From: Halomonas sp. BDJS001
GTDB lineage: Bacteria > Pseudomonadota > Gammaproteobacteria > Pseudomonadales > Halomonadaceae
Assembly: GCF_026104355.1 (NCBI RefSeq)
Contig: NZ_CP110535.1
Span: 4,836,001-4,900,000, forward strand
DNA length: 64,000 nt
Direction: 5' to 3'
The notes under the pieces were generated by a model. That model was not told where the DNA came from, did not search any database, and saw only the letters and a program-made list of their open reading frames with translations. The translations under genes and the position numbers were made by a program. This document shows positions 25,625 to 33,879 of this stretch, piece after piece (position 1 is the stretch's first letter; each line of letters starts with the position of its first letter).

Positions 25625-27045
25625 TGACCTCTGCGTCCCACGCCGCCTCTCTTTGCCGTCGTTTTAGCCGGGTAAATAATGTATGGCCATGGCTTTGCGC
25701 AGCCAGCGTAGCGCTCTCCCTGCTGATGCTGGGCGCCCTACTCACGCTACTGCTGGTACGCGGGCTCGGTCACTTCTGGCCCGCCACGCTGGAAGAGATC
25801 ACCCTTAGCTCGGGTGAAACCTTTGCTGGCGAAGCCGTGCGCGAGGTCGCGCTTCCCCAACAGGCGGGGGAAGAACGACTCTACTTCACCGGCAATCAGG
25901 ATATTGAGGGTGTTCGCTGGCGCTGGGTGGCGATTGATGAAATTGTCGAGCGCGCCCAACCCAAGGATCTGATCCGCATCGAGCGCAGCCCCTGGGGAGA
26001 TTTTATTGGCCGTTTGGTGGCTATTGAGCAGGGCGACCAGCGCTGGCAGGGAGACGCCGCTTGGCAACAGTTGGCGACCCTATTAACGCTACCCGCCAAC
26101 CAGCGCCAGGAGAGCCAGCTACTACTCACTACCGTGGATGGCCAAATTCTGCGTCAACCGCTGGCCAGCGTGGTGAGCGCACAAGCCCCCAATGCCATGA
26201 GCGGGTGGCAGAAAACGCGCGCCTGGGTGGAGGCAGTGTGGCGGTTTTTAAGCGAGGGCCCACGAGCAGCCAATACCGACGGTGGCGTCTGGCCCGCCAT
26301 ATTTGGCACGGTGCTAATGGTGATTTTAATGTCGGTAATGGTGACCCCATTTGGCGTGCTGGCCGCTATTTATCTCAATGAAATCGCTCACCAGGGGCGA
26401 CTGACCCGGCTGGTGCGTATTGGCGTGCGCAATCTGGCCGGTGTTCCGTCAATCGTGTACGGGGTATTTGGTTTGGGGGTGTTTGTTTACGGCATCGGCG
26501 GTTCGCTGGATGAATGGTTTTTCAGCGATACGCTGCCTTCGCCCACCTTTGGCACCGGCGGCCTGTTATGGGCATCACTCACCCTGGCACTGCTGACCCT
26601 ACCGGTGGTGATCGTGGCCACAGAAGAGGGACTGGCGCGGATTCCCGAAGCGCAGCGGGAAGGTGCCGTGGCACTCGGCGCTACGCGCTTAGAGATGCTC
26701 ACCCGTATCGTGTTGCCCATGGCGGCCCCCGCCATGCTGACGGGCGTCATTCTAGCAGTTGCCCGCGCGGCCGGCGAAGTGGCGCCGCTCATGCTGGTTG
26801 GCGTTGCTAAGCTGGCGCCTCAAATGCCCATCGATGGTGAGTTTCCTTACCTACATTTAGAGCGCAAGTTCATGCACCTTGGCTATCATTTATTTGATAC
26901 CGCCTTTCACGGCGAAGATGTGCAGGCTGCCATCCCATTGGTTTACGCCACGGCACTACTTTTAGTGTTAATTGTGCTGGTGCTTAACCTAACTGCCATA
27001 TTTCTGCGTCATTATCTTAGGCGTCAACGGGGAAACGAATGCTAG
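25621..27045 (+). CDS. pstA: Phosphate ABC transporter permease PstA, long form
   Basis: A 474-residue permease, far longer than the ~296-residue E. coli PstA. After helix 1 (~20-50) a ~160-residue hydrophilic, presumably periplasmic insert runs to ~205 (containing SSGETFAGEAVREV and RWRWVAIDEIVERAQP). The canonical permease follows: FGVLAAIYLNEIAHQ, LAGVPSIVYGVFGLG, EEGLARIPEAQREGAVALGA (~340) and ILAVARAAGEVAPLMLVGVA. Such long PstA proteins occur with the pseudomonad-type pst operon. It overlaps pstC by 4 bp and pstB by 7 bp. Confidence 0.92.
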   Translation: MMTSASHAASLCRRFSRVNNVWPWLCAASVALSLLMLGALLTLLLVRGLGHFWPATLEEITLSSGETFAGEAVREVALPQQAGEERLYFTGNQDIEGVRWRWVAIDEIVERAQPKDLIRIERSPWGDFIGRLVAIEQGDQRWQGDAAWQQLATLLTLPANQRQESQLLLTTVDGQILRQPLASVVSAQAPNAMSGWQKTRAWVEAVWRFLSEGPRAANTDGGVWPAIFGTVLMVILMSVMVTPFGVLAAIYLNEIAHQGRLTRLVRIGVRNLAGVPSIVYGVFGLGVFVYGIGGSLDEWFFSDTLPSPTFGTGGLLWASLTLALLTLPVVIVATEEGLARIPEAQREGAVALGATRLEMLTRIVLPMAAPAMLTGVILAVARAAGEVAPLMLVGVAKLAPQMPIDGEFPYLHLERKFMHLGYHLFDTAFHGEDVQAAIPLVYATALLLVLIVLVLNLTAIFLRHYLRRQRGNEC

Positions 27046-27854
27046 CGTCATTACATTCAGCTAATACCTCTCAGGCACCAGTGGCGCACTTTTCGTCCGA
27101 GCACAGTTGCCTGAGCATCGATCACTTTAGCCTCGCTTATGCGGGGAAAGAGGCGTTGCGCGACTTAACCCTGAGCGTTCCCCGACATCGTGTCACCGCC
27201 TTCATCGGCCCGTCAGGCTGCGGTAAGTCGACGCTGTTACGGGCCATTAACCGTTTGCACGATCTTAATGAGTCGGTATCCCACAGCGGTCAAATCATGC
27301 TGGAAGGGCAAGATATTCATAACCCGCACATGAATGTAACCGAGCTGCGGCGGCGTGTCGGGATGGTGTTTCAAACGCCCAACCCCTTCCCCATGTCGAT
27401 CTATGAAAATGTGGCCTTTGGGCTACGACTGCAACAGCGCATGCCCAAGCGCAAAAGGGACGACATTATTGAGTGGGCGCTTACTTCAGCCGCTCTGTGG
27501 GAAGAGGTAAAAGATCGCCTACACCGCTCCGCCTGGCAGCTTTCCGGTGGCCAGCAGCAGCGCCTGGTGATTGCCCGTACCTTGGCCGTACAGCCCGACG
27601 TGCTGCTGCTTGATGAACCTGCGTCGGCACTCGACCCCATTTCAACCCTCAAAATTGAGGAGTTGATCCGTAACCTCAAATCGGAGCTAACGCTGATACT
27701 GGTCACCCACAATATGCAGCAGGCAGCGCGCGTATCAGATTACACCGCCTTTTTGCATCAAGGTGAGCTCGTTGAATACGGGCCTACCGATCAAGTCTTC
27801 ACCAACCCCCGTTTGCAACGTACCGAAAACTACATCACCGGCCGCATCACCTAG
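27039..27854 (+). CDS. pstB: Phosphate ABC transporter ATP-binding protein PstB
   Basis: A 271-residue ATPase on the cytoplasmic side of the phosphate importer. Walker A is GPSGCGKSTLLRAINRL (~58-74), Q-loop VGMVFQTPNPFPMSIYENV, signature LSGGQQQRLVIART (~165-178), Walker B PDVLLLDEPASALDP (~185-199) and the H-loop VTHNMQQA. The start overlaps pstA. An ATG at 27039 fits, with GGGGAA upstream inside pstA. Confidence 0.95.
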   Translation: MLASLHSANTSQAPVAHFSSEHSCLSIDHFSLAYAGKEALRDLTLSVPRHRVTAFIGPSGCGKSTLLRAINRLHDLNESVSHSGQIMLEGQDIHNPHMNVTELRRRVGMVFQTPNPFPMSIYENVAFGLRLQQRMPKRKRDDIIEWALTSAALWEEVKDRLHRSAWQLSGGQQQRLVIARTLAVQPDVLLLDEPASALDPISTLKIEELIRNLKSELTLILVTHNMQQAARVSDYTAFLHQGELVEYGPTDQVFTNPRLQRTENYITGRIT

Positions 27855-27885
27855 GCCTTAGCGACGGAAACGTCAGGAGTGCTCC

Positions 27886-28611
27886 ATGGATATTACTAGC
27901 GACTCTCACAGCCAGCATATCTCTCGCCAGTTCAACCAGGAGCTGGAAGAGCTGAAGACCCACCTGATGGCCATGGGCGGTCTGGTGGAAAAACAAGTGC
28001 AGGATGCTGTCTTTGCCCTCCTGGAGGGCGATACTCGCTTAGCCGAGCAGGTGCGTGACAATGATCGTCAGGTCAACGACCTGCAGTTGCAAATCGACGA
28101 CGAGTGTACCCGCGTACTGGCGCGCCGCCAGCCTGCAGCATCCGATCTGCGCCTGGTACTGGCCGTCATTCGCGCCACCTCAGACCTTGAAAGGATTGGC
28201 GATGAAGCCAGCAAAATCGCCCGCAACGCGCTGCTACTGAGTGAAAACACCAGCACCATTCGCGGCTTGGTGGAAGTACGTCATATCAGCGAGCACGTGC
28301 GTAAAATGCTGCGCGATGCGCTCACCGCCTTTGCCCGCTTTGATACTGACCTGGCCATGCAGGTCGTGCGTGAAGATGAGTTGGTAGACGACGAGTACAG
28401 CAGCGCTATGCGCTCGCTAATGACCTTTATGATGGAAGACTCGCGCTCTATTACCTCGGTACTCAGCATCATGTGGGTACTGCGTGCGCTGGAGCGGGTG
28501 GGTGACCACGCCGATAACCTCGCGGAGTACGTGGTTTATCTCGTCAAAGGACTGGATATTCGCCATAGTGACACCGACGATCTGGATCCGAAGGTACTAA
28601 AAAAGTCTTGA
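27886..28611 (+). CDS. phoU: Phosphate signalling regulator PhoU
   Basis: A 241-residue all-helical protein of two PhoU three-helix repeats with metal-binding E/D-rich patches: LMAMGGLVEKQVQDAVFAL (~30-48) and SDLERIGDEASKIARNA (~100-116), the second repeated as ALERVGDHADNLAEYVVYLV (~205-224). It restrains PhoR when phosphate is plentiful by linking the Pst transporter to the kinase. Last gene of pst-phoU, 31 bp after pstB. Confidence 0.94.
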   Translation: MDITSDSHSQHISRQFNQELEELKTHLMAMGGLVEKQVQDAVFALLEGDTRLAEQVRDNDRQVNDLQLQIDDECTRVLARRQPAASDLRLVLAVIRATSDLERIGDEASKIARNALLLSENTSTIRGLVEVRHISEHVRKMLRDALTAFARFDTDLAMQVVREDELVDDEYSSAMRSLMTFMMEDSRSITSVLSIMWVLRALERVGDHADNLAEYVVYLVKGLDIRHSDTDDLDPKVLKKS

Positions 28612-28636
28612 CCTGATAGGGCTTTCCTCCTGCAAT

Positions 28637-28667
28637 ACGTCCAGGCTGCTAAGCGGTCTGGACGTTT
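28637..28667 (+). terminator. Probable terminator after phoU
   Basis: ACGTCCAG at 28637-28644 pairs perfectly with CTGGACGT at 28658-28665, followed by a short T stretch, 25 bp after the phoU stop. It also sits just before the cysZ ribosome site. Confidence 0.5.
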
Positions 28668-28689
28668 GAATCACGAGGAGCTCACCAAC

Positions 28690-29433
28690 ATGCTGGATGC
28701 TGTCACTGCGCTTAGCCGAGGCACACGCTGTGTGTATCAGCCGGGTATGCGCCGCTATATTTTCCTGCCAATTTTAGTCAATCTGATTGTTTACGTAAGT
28801 ATGTTCAGCTTTGTGCTCAGCCGCTTCGATGGCTGGTTAGCTTATTGGATGAGCATGGTACCTGCCTGGCTTGATTGGCTGGCATGGTTAATCTGGCCCC
28901 TGTTTGTGATTTGCCTGCTCGTCGTGGTGTTTTTTACCTTCACGCTGGTTACCAGCTTAATCGCAGCCCCTTTTTATGGCTTCTTAGCCGCGAAAGTTGA
29001 AATTCAAGCCACTGGTCGTGAGCCCCTTGATGACCGAAACCTGGCCAAAACAGCCATTGATGCCCTGGGCCGCGAATTTGTTAAGCTCGCTTATATTCTG
29101 CCCCGTGCTGCGGGCCTGTTTGTGATCAGCTGGATTCCCGGCGTGAATATAGTTTCCCCACTATTCTGGGCGCTGTTTTCTGCCTGGGTAATGGCCATCA
29201 CCTATTTGGATTACCCAATGGATAATAACAAGGTGAAGTTTGCCGATATGCGCCAACGACTCGCTAAGCGCTGGTGGCAAAGCCTTAGCTTTGGCGGATT
29301 GGTCACGCTTATCACCTGGATTCCGCTGGCCAATCTGTTTCTGATTCCTGGTGCCGTAGCCGGTGCCGTGCTGCTCTGGGATGACCATTACCGAAATGTA
29401 CATGGTGATACACGCGGCATCACACCGCAGTAG
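28690..29433 (+). CDS. cysZ: CysZ-family sulfate transporter
   Basis: A 247-residue inner-membrane protein with about four long helices (near residues 20-45, 65-95, 135-160, 205-225). Family landmarks are RYIFLPILVNLIVY (~22-35), LIAAPFYGFLAAKVE (~95-109), FVKLAYILPRAAGLF and SAWVMAITYLDYPMDNN (~165-181). CysZ supplies sulfate for cysteine synthesis. The ATG at 28690 follows GAGGAG by 9 nt; the TTG frame from 28666 is less likely. Confidence 0.9.
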   Translation: MLDAVTALSRGTRCVYQPGMRRYIFLPILVNLIVYVSMFSFVLSRFDGWLAYWMSMVPAWLDWLAWLIWPLFVICLLVVVFFTFTLVTSLIAAPFYGFLAAKVEIQATGREPLDDRNLAKTAIDALGREFVKLAYILPRAAGLFVISWIPGVNIVSPLFWALFSAWVMAITYLDYPMDNNKVKFADMRQRLAKRWWQSLSFGGLVTLITWIPLANLFLIPGAVAGAVLLWDDHYRNVHGDTRGITPQ

Positions 29434-29520
29434 GCGCTTATTACCCAGGCCACGCCACTTTGCTACCTTTACATTCTGCTCGTCTATCCTGAACTCAATC
29501 AACAATAAAGGAATCGCCAC

Positions 29521-30015
29521 ATGTTAAAACCCTTGGCTCGGCTGGCTGGCGTGCTCTTGATGGGCGCCATGTCTATTTCCATAGCGTCTGTAGCACTAGC
29601 CCATGACGTACAAACAGACGCTCTGCGTATCGCGCATCCCTTCGCCACCCCGACCCCACCGAGTGCTGAAAATGGCGCCGCCTATGTGGATATCTCCGCC
29701 TTTTCTGACGCCGTTACGCTTATTGGCGCGAGCAGCCCGGCAAGCAGCAGCGTTGAGCTCCACGATATGCAAATGAACGACGACATGATGCAGATGCGGC
29801 ATGTGGACGAGATTCGTATCGAGGCAGGGGAGACTTATACCATGCGCCCTGGTGGGGGCTTTCACTTAATGCTGCTTGGCTTAAACGAGCCGCTGAAGGA
29901 GGGTGAGCGATTTCCCCTCACGCTCACCTTCGCTGAACAAGGTGACGTAGAGATCGAGGTCTGGATACAGAGCGCCCAAGAGGGTAGCGAAGCTGCTGAT
30001 GGGCATCATCACTGA
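29521..30015 (+). CDS. Periplasmic copper chaperone PCu(A)C
   Basis: A 164-residue exported protein (signal ~1-27, ending VALA-HDV). The PCu(A)C copper site is visible: VELHDMQMNDDMMQM (~78-92; H, M ligands), then GGGFHLMLLGLN (~116-127) supplying the HxM pair. A His-rich tail (DGHHH) ends the protein. Relatives deliver Cu(I) to the CuA centre of cytochrome oxidase. Here it has no ScoI partner next to it. Confidence 0.9.
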   Translation: MLKPLARLAGVLLMGAMSISIASVALAHDVQTDALRIAHPFATPTPPSAENGAAYVDISAFSDAVTLIGASSPASSSVELHDMQMNDDMMQMRHVDEIRIEAGETYTMRPGGGFHLMLLGLNEPLKEGERFPLTLTFAEQGDVEIEVWIQSAQEGSEAADGHHH

Positions 30016-30043
30016 TGTCGGTTGCTTTTATTTAACACCTAGC

Positions 30044-30069
30044 AAAAACCCCGCTTCAGCGGGGTTTTT
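30044..30069. terminator. Bidirectional intrinsic terminator
   Basis: AAAAACCCCGC (30044-30054) and GCGGGGTTTTT (30059-30069) around TTCA give a perfect stem with T-runs in both directions. It ends the copper chaperone transcript from the left and the small secreted protein gene from the right. Confidence 0.92.
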
Positions 30070-30111
30070 AGCGAGTAACGATTACATTAGCAGTTACACG
30101 TATTCTATTAT

Positions 30112-30441
30112 TTACCAGTCGGTGCTATCACCTTCATCTCGGTTGAGCTCGCCGGTGCTATAGCCTTCTTGACGAGTGGTCGCGCCTTTTTCATTACTAG
30201 AAGCGCGACTGCTGGATGGAGAGAAGTCCAAACTATCGCCTTCATCACGGTTCAAGTCATTAGCCGAGGTGTTAGCTGCGTTTGACGGTCTGTGTGACGT
30301 AGGCTTATCGATCACATTCTGACCAGCGGAACGGTCTTTATTCAATTCAATTGATGAGTTCGCCATTGCCAGCGGGCTCGCGATTAGACCCAAAGCTGTC
30401 GCTACGATAGCGAGTTTTTTGCCTATTTCGTTTGATAACAT
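30112..30441 (-). CDS. Small secreted repeat protein, SHR/DLxxDEGD family, paralogue 1
   Basis: A 109-residue protein that I do not recognise from any named family. Signal peptide ~1-28 (GKKLAIVATALGLIASPLAMA). The mature part is hydrophilic and probably disordered. It carries two copies of an acidic motif, ANDLNRDEGDSLDF (~61-74) and TGELNRDEGDSTDW (the C terminus), the first preceded by a TSHR motif about 13 residues earlier. A good GAGGAG ribosome site precedes the ATG. Two paralogues follow in tandem at 31015 and 31970. DxNxD-like spacing could bind Ca2+, but this is a guess. Confidence 0.75.
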   Translation of the reverse strand: MLSNEIGKKLAIVATALGLIASPLAMANSSIELNKDRSAGQNVIDKPTSHRPSNAANTSANDLNRDEGDSLDFSPSSSRASSNEKGATTRQEGYSTGELNRDEGDSTDW

Positions 30442-30779
30442 GACGCTCTCCTCATTATTTCTGTATACCGCTCCATGATAATAAAAGCGGCCAATCCATC
30501 GTTAATAAAGCACACTGTATACCAAACCCCATCAATAAATAAAAAATATAAATAAATCATTATCTTATGGGTTAAACATTGTGCAAAAAATAAGCTCTCG
30601 CAAACTTATTTTACCAAAAACAATTGAGCAATAATTACACATGCGTCGCTCTATCTATACGAAAAACCAGCATCGGCATCCCAACGAGCGAGCTGAGAGC
30701 GTGCGATGATGGAAAGTATCTAGCAGCGCGTAAGTAGCAGGTTAAGCTAAGAGAGGATCATCACGGGAGCCTTGCATCG
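30442..30779. other. AT-rich leader region of paralogue 1
   Basis: About 340 bp with no gene. The minus strand is very AT-rich near 30520-30640 and can hold a promoter for the gene at 30112, so this gene need not depend on read-through of the structured element and terminator at 30780-30940. Confidence 0.4.
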
Positions 30780-30810
30780 CAAAAAATCAGACCCCGCATC
30801 AGCAGGGTCT
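30780..30810 (-). terminator. Intrinsic terminator of structured element A
   Basis: On the minus strand AGACCCTGC (30810-30802), loop TGAT, GCGGGGTCT (30797-30789), then GATTTTTTG. A strong Rho-independent terminator ending element A or the transcript of the gene at 31015. Confidence 0.88.
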
Positions 30811-30940
30811 AAGGACACAAGATGTTGACAATGACTTGCGCTGGCTTCCTTTCCTTTTGCGGGGCTCCAACCTTGGAATTTAACCCTGACCAGCGCTCTG
30901 ATTGTCGTTTGATTCATTCCGTGAATCGATGCGCATCCCT
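30780..30940 (-). ncRNA. Candidate structured RNA, element A (sRNA or 3'-UTR)
   Basis: About 160 nt on the minus strand, closely related to element B (31731-31895). Visible structure: hairpin GATTCA-CGGAA-TGAATC (30927-30911), a long stem CCAGCGC/GCGCTGG on the plus strand (30890-30896 with 30838-30844), a conserved core over 30864-30890 (CTCCAACCTTGGAATTT on the plus strand) and a final terminator. Five GGA trinucleotides, one in a hairpin loop, recall CsrA/RsmA-binding sRNAs. It follows the gene at 31015 and precedes the one at 30112. I know no Rfam family that fits. Confidence 0.6.
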
Positions 30941-31014
30941 GTGGTGTGACACGCTTCGGCGTGTTTAGATCACTCTCTAATCGTAATATATTTCTTCAAA
31001 ATTGCAAACTTTTG

Positions 31015-31317
31015 TTACCAAACGTTGCCATCACCCTCATCCTGGGTTAAATCTTTCGCTGTGAAATCTGCTTGAGTGCTAGTGCGGTGAGACTCTGCCT
31101 TGATAACATTTGGACGTTCACCTTCATCGTACATCAAGTCAGATGGGCTAAAATCAGCTTGATCGTTCGTGCGGTGCGATTGAGCTTTAATGGGCTCATC
31201 ATTAACGGATAAATCTTGATTCGCTTCGATAGAGATATGCGCAAAGGCAAGCGGGCTTGCCAGCAAACCCAAAGAGAGACCCACAACGGCTGCTTTTTTA
31301 ACAAATACGTTAAACAT
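31015..31317 (-). CDS. Small secreted repeat protein, SHR/DLxxDEGD family, paralogue 2
   Basis: A 100-residue protein with a signal peptide (KKAAVVGLSLGLLASPLAFA, cleavage near residue 26) nearly identical in its last part to paralogues 1 and 3. The mature part is almost entirely two tandem ~28-residue repeats: SHRTNDQADFSPSDLMYDEG (~46-65) and SHRTSTQADFTAKDLTQDEG (~75-94), ending DGNVW. AGGAG precedes the ATG. Function unknown; acidic, secreted and probably unfolded or metal-binding. It is the cleanest example of the repeat. Confidence 0.75.
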   Translation of the reverse strand: MFNVFVKKAAVVGLSLGLLASPLAFAHISIEANQDLSVNDEPIKAQSHRTNDQADFSPSDLMYDEGERPNVIKAESHRTSTQADFTAKDLTQDEGDGNVW

Positions 31318-31730
31318 ACTTTTTTACTCCTGATGACTATTTGATACCGCTGAAGTGAAGTAAGGACAGGCTCGCGGCCAGTTCTCACTGCGGTTAGCTT
31401 CACTGCCCATAGACTGCACAAGCAATGCCAAAATAGCCTCAGTAAAATAAAAATCAATAAAATCATATATTTGAAATAATTGTTTTGCGCGCAATCATGT
31501 GATGCAAAAAACAAAAGCACGCTAATAGCATGTGTACCAATGACACATGCGCAAAACTGTCTGTGCCTTTATGACACATCATGCAAAATACACCTTAGGT
31601 GGGTATATCAATTCGATGCATACCAAAAAGACAGCACAATAGAGTTAAAAGCGTCGTTTCGACGCCAGGGTGATGGGAGAAAAAGTACGGATGGGAAAAC
31701 GAAAGGAGAGCAATATAGAAAAGTCAGCAG
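31318..31730. other. AT-rich intergenic region upstream of paralogue 2
   Basis: About 410 bp between the gene at 31015 and element B. The part near 31440-31520 is AT-rich and probably contains the minus-strand promoter. An open frame at 31480-31785 on the plus strand has no ribosome site and runs into element B; I do not regard it as a gene. Confidence 0.4.
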
Positions 31731-31760
31731 CAAAAAATTAGGCCCTGCTAGCGCAGGGCC
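31731..31760 (-). terminator. Intrinsic terminator of structured element B
   Basis: On the minus strand GGCCCTGC (31760-31753), loop GCTA, GCAGGGCC (31748-31741), then TAATTTTTTG. Same position and T-run as in element A, but with a different stem sequence, so the structure and not the sequence is kept. Confidence 0.9.
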
Positions 31761-31895
31761 CGATATCAGAATTGGTTATAGGTAATGACTAACGCTAGTT
31801 TCCACTCCTTGTGCGAGACTCCAACCTTGGAATTTACCCTGACTAACGTTTTGATTTCCTATTGATTCATCCTTGAATCCGAAAGACATCCTTGC
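31731..31895 (-). ncRNA. Candidate structured RNA, element B (sRNA or 3'-UTR)
   Basis: About 165 nt on the minus strand, paralogous to element A. Hairpin GATTCA-AGGA-TGAATC (31879-31864) keeps the stem of A but has a different GGA-containing loop. The long stem pairs 31842-31850 with 31791-31799 (AACGTTAGT/ACTAGCGTT on the minus strand, one G-U pair), with compensatory changes relative to A. The core over 31817-31843 is nearly identical to A. Seven GGA motifs. The single wobble is G-U only on the minus strand, which supports that orientation. It follows the gene at 31970. Confidence 0.62.
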
Positions 31896-31969
31896 ATTAC
31901 AACATCCTGTTGATTACTTCTTCATCCAATGAGAAAGCATTCAATGATATCTAAAAAAATCACCAATAA

Positions 31970-32284
31970 TTAGCTACCGCTGTTTTCTTCAATAAGTTCA
32001 TCTTCATCATAATCAGCGTCATCTGAGTGACTGCTTGACTGGGGTTCCATGTCGCTGGCATTGTCGCCTTCGTCATGGGTTAAATCATTAGTCGTGTTTG
32101 TTGTGCTACTGCTTTCTGAGCTTCCGGTTCCTTGGGAATCCATAGGCTGCTCGTCAGCCGTAATACCTTGATTCTCATCAATCGATGAATTTTCATCGGT
32201 TTGAGCGAAAGCTAATGGGCTTGCCATCAGACCAAACGAAACACCTAAAATGCCAGCTTTCTTGAGCAAATCCTTGGACATCAT
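31970..32284 (-). CDS. Small secreted repeat protein, SHR/DLxxDEGD family, paralogue 3 (divergent)
   Basis: A 104-residue protein starting MMSKDLLKKAGILGVSFGLM with the family signal-peptide end ASPLAFA (cleavage ~27). The mature part is Ser/Asp/Glu-rich and keeps a single clear motif copy, TNDLTHDEGDNASD (~67-80), followed by a degenerate acidic tail (YDEDELIEENSGS). The ATG at 32284 is chosen because GGAGG lies 6 nt before it; the longer frame to 32350 lacks one. Most diverged of the three paralogues. Function unknown. Confidence 0.72.
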   Translation of the reverse strand: MMSKDLLKKAGILGVSFGLMASPLAFAQTDENSSIDENQGITADEQPMDSQGTGSSESSSTTNTTNDLTHDEGDNASDMEPQSSSHSDDADYDEDELIEENSGS

Positions 32285-32590
32285 ATTCCACCTCCGATAG
32301 CTGTGTAATACCACTTCGTTAAGAAAGAAAGGCTTAATAGAAGCCAGCAATTCCTGCGGTCATCTCTCTTATCTATTAATATGCAGCCGCATGCCAAAAA
32401 CGAAAATAAAAAAGTAAAACAAATAAAATCAAAAACTTAATTTATTAACAGCGTACCAAAGAGGTACTACTCTGGCCGTCAATCAGCACTTTTAGCTGTA
32501 TAAAAATGGCACATGGGTAAAGTTTTACCGACCTTGCATGCCAATATTACACACTTCTACAAATATTGTGCGTCGGATGCCTTTGCTAAA

Positions 32591-33877
32591 TTAAACGAGA
32601 CGCGAGGAGGGGAAGGCGCAGCGAAACAGTGCGCCCTTGCCGGGGAGAGATTCAATTTGCAGCTGCGCATCGTGACGCAACAAAACGTGCTTAACGATGG
32701 CTAAGCCTAAACCCGTGCCCCCCGTCGCCGTGCTGCGCCCCTTATCGACCCGGTAAAAGCGTTCCGTTAAGCGGGGGATATGAACAGGATCAATGCCTTC
32801 ACCATTATCTTCCACATCGATATAGCCGCCGCCTGAAGCGTCCGCCTTCCAGCGCAGTGTGATTTGGCTACCTGCTGGCGTGTAACGAACCGCATTAAAG
32901 GCAAGGTTAGAGACAGCACTACGGATTTCCTGCTCGCTGCCTAGTAGCCGGGCGTCACTTTCGAGCTCGACGGTGATGGTATGCCGTTGATGCGATAGGG
33001 CTAGCGCATCAGCACAAACGCTTTGCAGCAAAGGTTCAAGTGACAGCGGGTGATGATCTTTCCCCCCCTGGTCAATCTCCAAACGCGAGAGCAGCAATAA
33101 ATCATTGACCAAATTCTGCATACGCTGGGTCTGTTCCTGCATCTGCTGGATACTGCGACCCAAGCGCGGCGGAAGCTGATCGGCGATATCGCTGTAGGTT
33201 TCCAAATAGCCGGAGAGAACGGTAAGCGGGGTACGCAGCTCGTGGGAGACGTTGGCGACAAAGTCGCGCCGCATCTGCTCAAGCCGATGCAAGCGGGTAA
33301 TATCGCGAGCCATGACCAAGCGTTCGTCGTCGCCATACAGGGTAATTTGATACTGCAGGATTCGCCGCTCATCAATCGGCGAGGTGAGCGTTAACGGCTC
33401 ACTGTAGTTACGCGCATTAAAGTAGCTGATAAAGCTTGGGTCGCGCAGCAGGTTGGTGATGTGTTGGCCCCTATCGTGGGCCGTTTGTAGCCCCAGCATG
33501 GCGGTAGCGGCGCTGTTCCACCACTCCAGGTCGCCGTGGCGATCAAGCATAACCACGCTGTCGCGCATCGCTTCAGAGGATTCTTGGATGCGTGCCAAGG
33601 TAGCCCTCAGACGGCTTTGGGTAATACGCTGGCTTTTTTGATAGCGGTATAAGCGGTCAAATAGCTCGCCCCACATTCCGCGGGCAGCAGGCGGCTCATC
33701 ATGGGGGTGGAGGGTGAGCCACAGGTAAAGCTCTCGCAACTGCCGGAGATGATAAAACAGGCATATCGCCAGCCCTGCCGCCAGCCCTAGCCCTGCTGAA
33801 CCCAATAACCAGCCCAGACAGGTGCCCAGCGTGGCCAGCCACGCTAGCCGCCACAGTTCACGGCTCCATAGGCGCAC
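32591..33877 (-). CDS. phoR: Phosphate regulon sensor histidine kinase PhoR
   Basis: A 428-residue membrane kinase. Two N-terminal helices (~8-45) anchor it; a PAS domain follows (~95-190, MRDSVVMLDRHGDLEWWNSAA). The kinase core shows the H box FVANVSHELRTPLTVLSGYL (~208-227) with the phosphorylated His, the N box SNLAFNAVRYTP, the G1 box IDVEDNGEGI and the G2 box GGTGLGLAIVKH. Two bases separate it from the phoB stop, so it is co-transcribed with phoB. It phosphorylates PhoB when phosphate is scarce. Confidence 0.94.
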   Translation of the reverse strand: MRLWSRELWRLAWLATLGTCLGWLLGSAGLGLAAGLAICLFYHLRQLRELYLWLTLHPHDEPPAARGMWGELFDRLYRYQKSQRITQSRLRATLARIQESSEAMRDSVVMLDRHGDLEWWNSAATAMLGLQTAHDRGQHITNLLRDPSFISYFNARNYSEPLTLTSPIDERRILQYQITLYGDDERLVMARDITRLHRLEQMRRDFVANVSHELRTPLTVLSGYLETYSDIADQLPPRLGRSIQQMQEQTQRMQNLVNDLLLLSRLEIDQGGKDHHPLSLEPLLQSVCADALALSHQRHTITVELESDARLLGSEQEIRSAVSNLAFNAVRYTPAGSQITLRWKADASGGGYIDVEDNGEGIDPVHIPRLTERFYRVDKGRSTATGGTGLGLAIVKHVLLRHDAQLQIESLPGKGALFRCAFPSSRLV

Positions 33878-33879
33878 AT

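Noticed and set aside
30838..30896. Similarity of the structured element core (CAGGG-T-AAA and CGCAAAAG segments, minus strand) to the c-di-GMP-I (GEMM) riboswitch
   Set aside because: The tetraloop-receptor half of the GEMM fold is missing, the inner hairpin loop is not GNRA, and the next start codon is over 300 nt past a terminator.
31480..31785. Plus-strand open frame of about 100 codons
   Set aside because: No ribosome site, no recognisable motif, and it overlaps the conserved minus-strand RNA element and its terminator.
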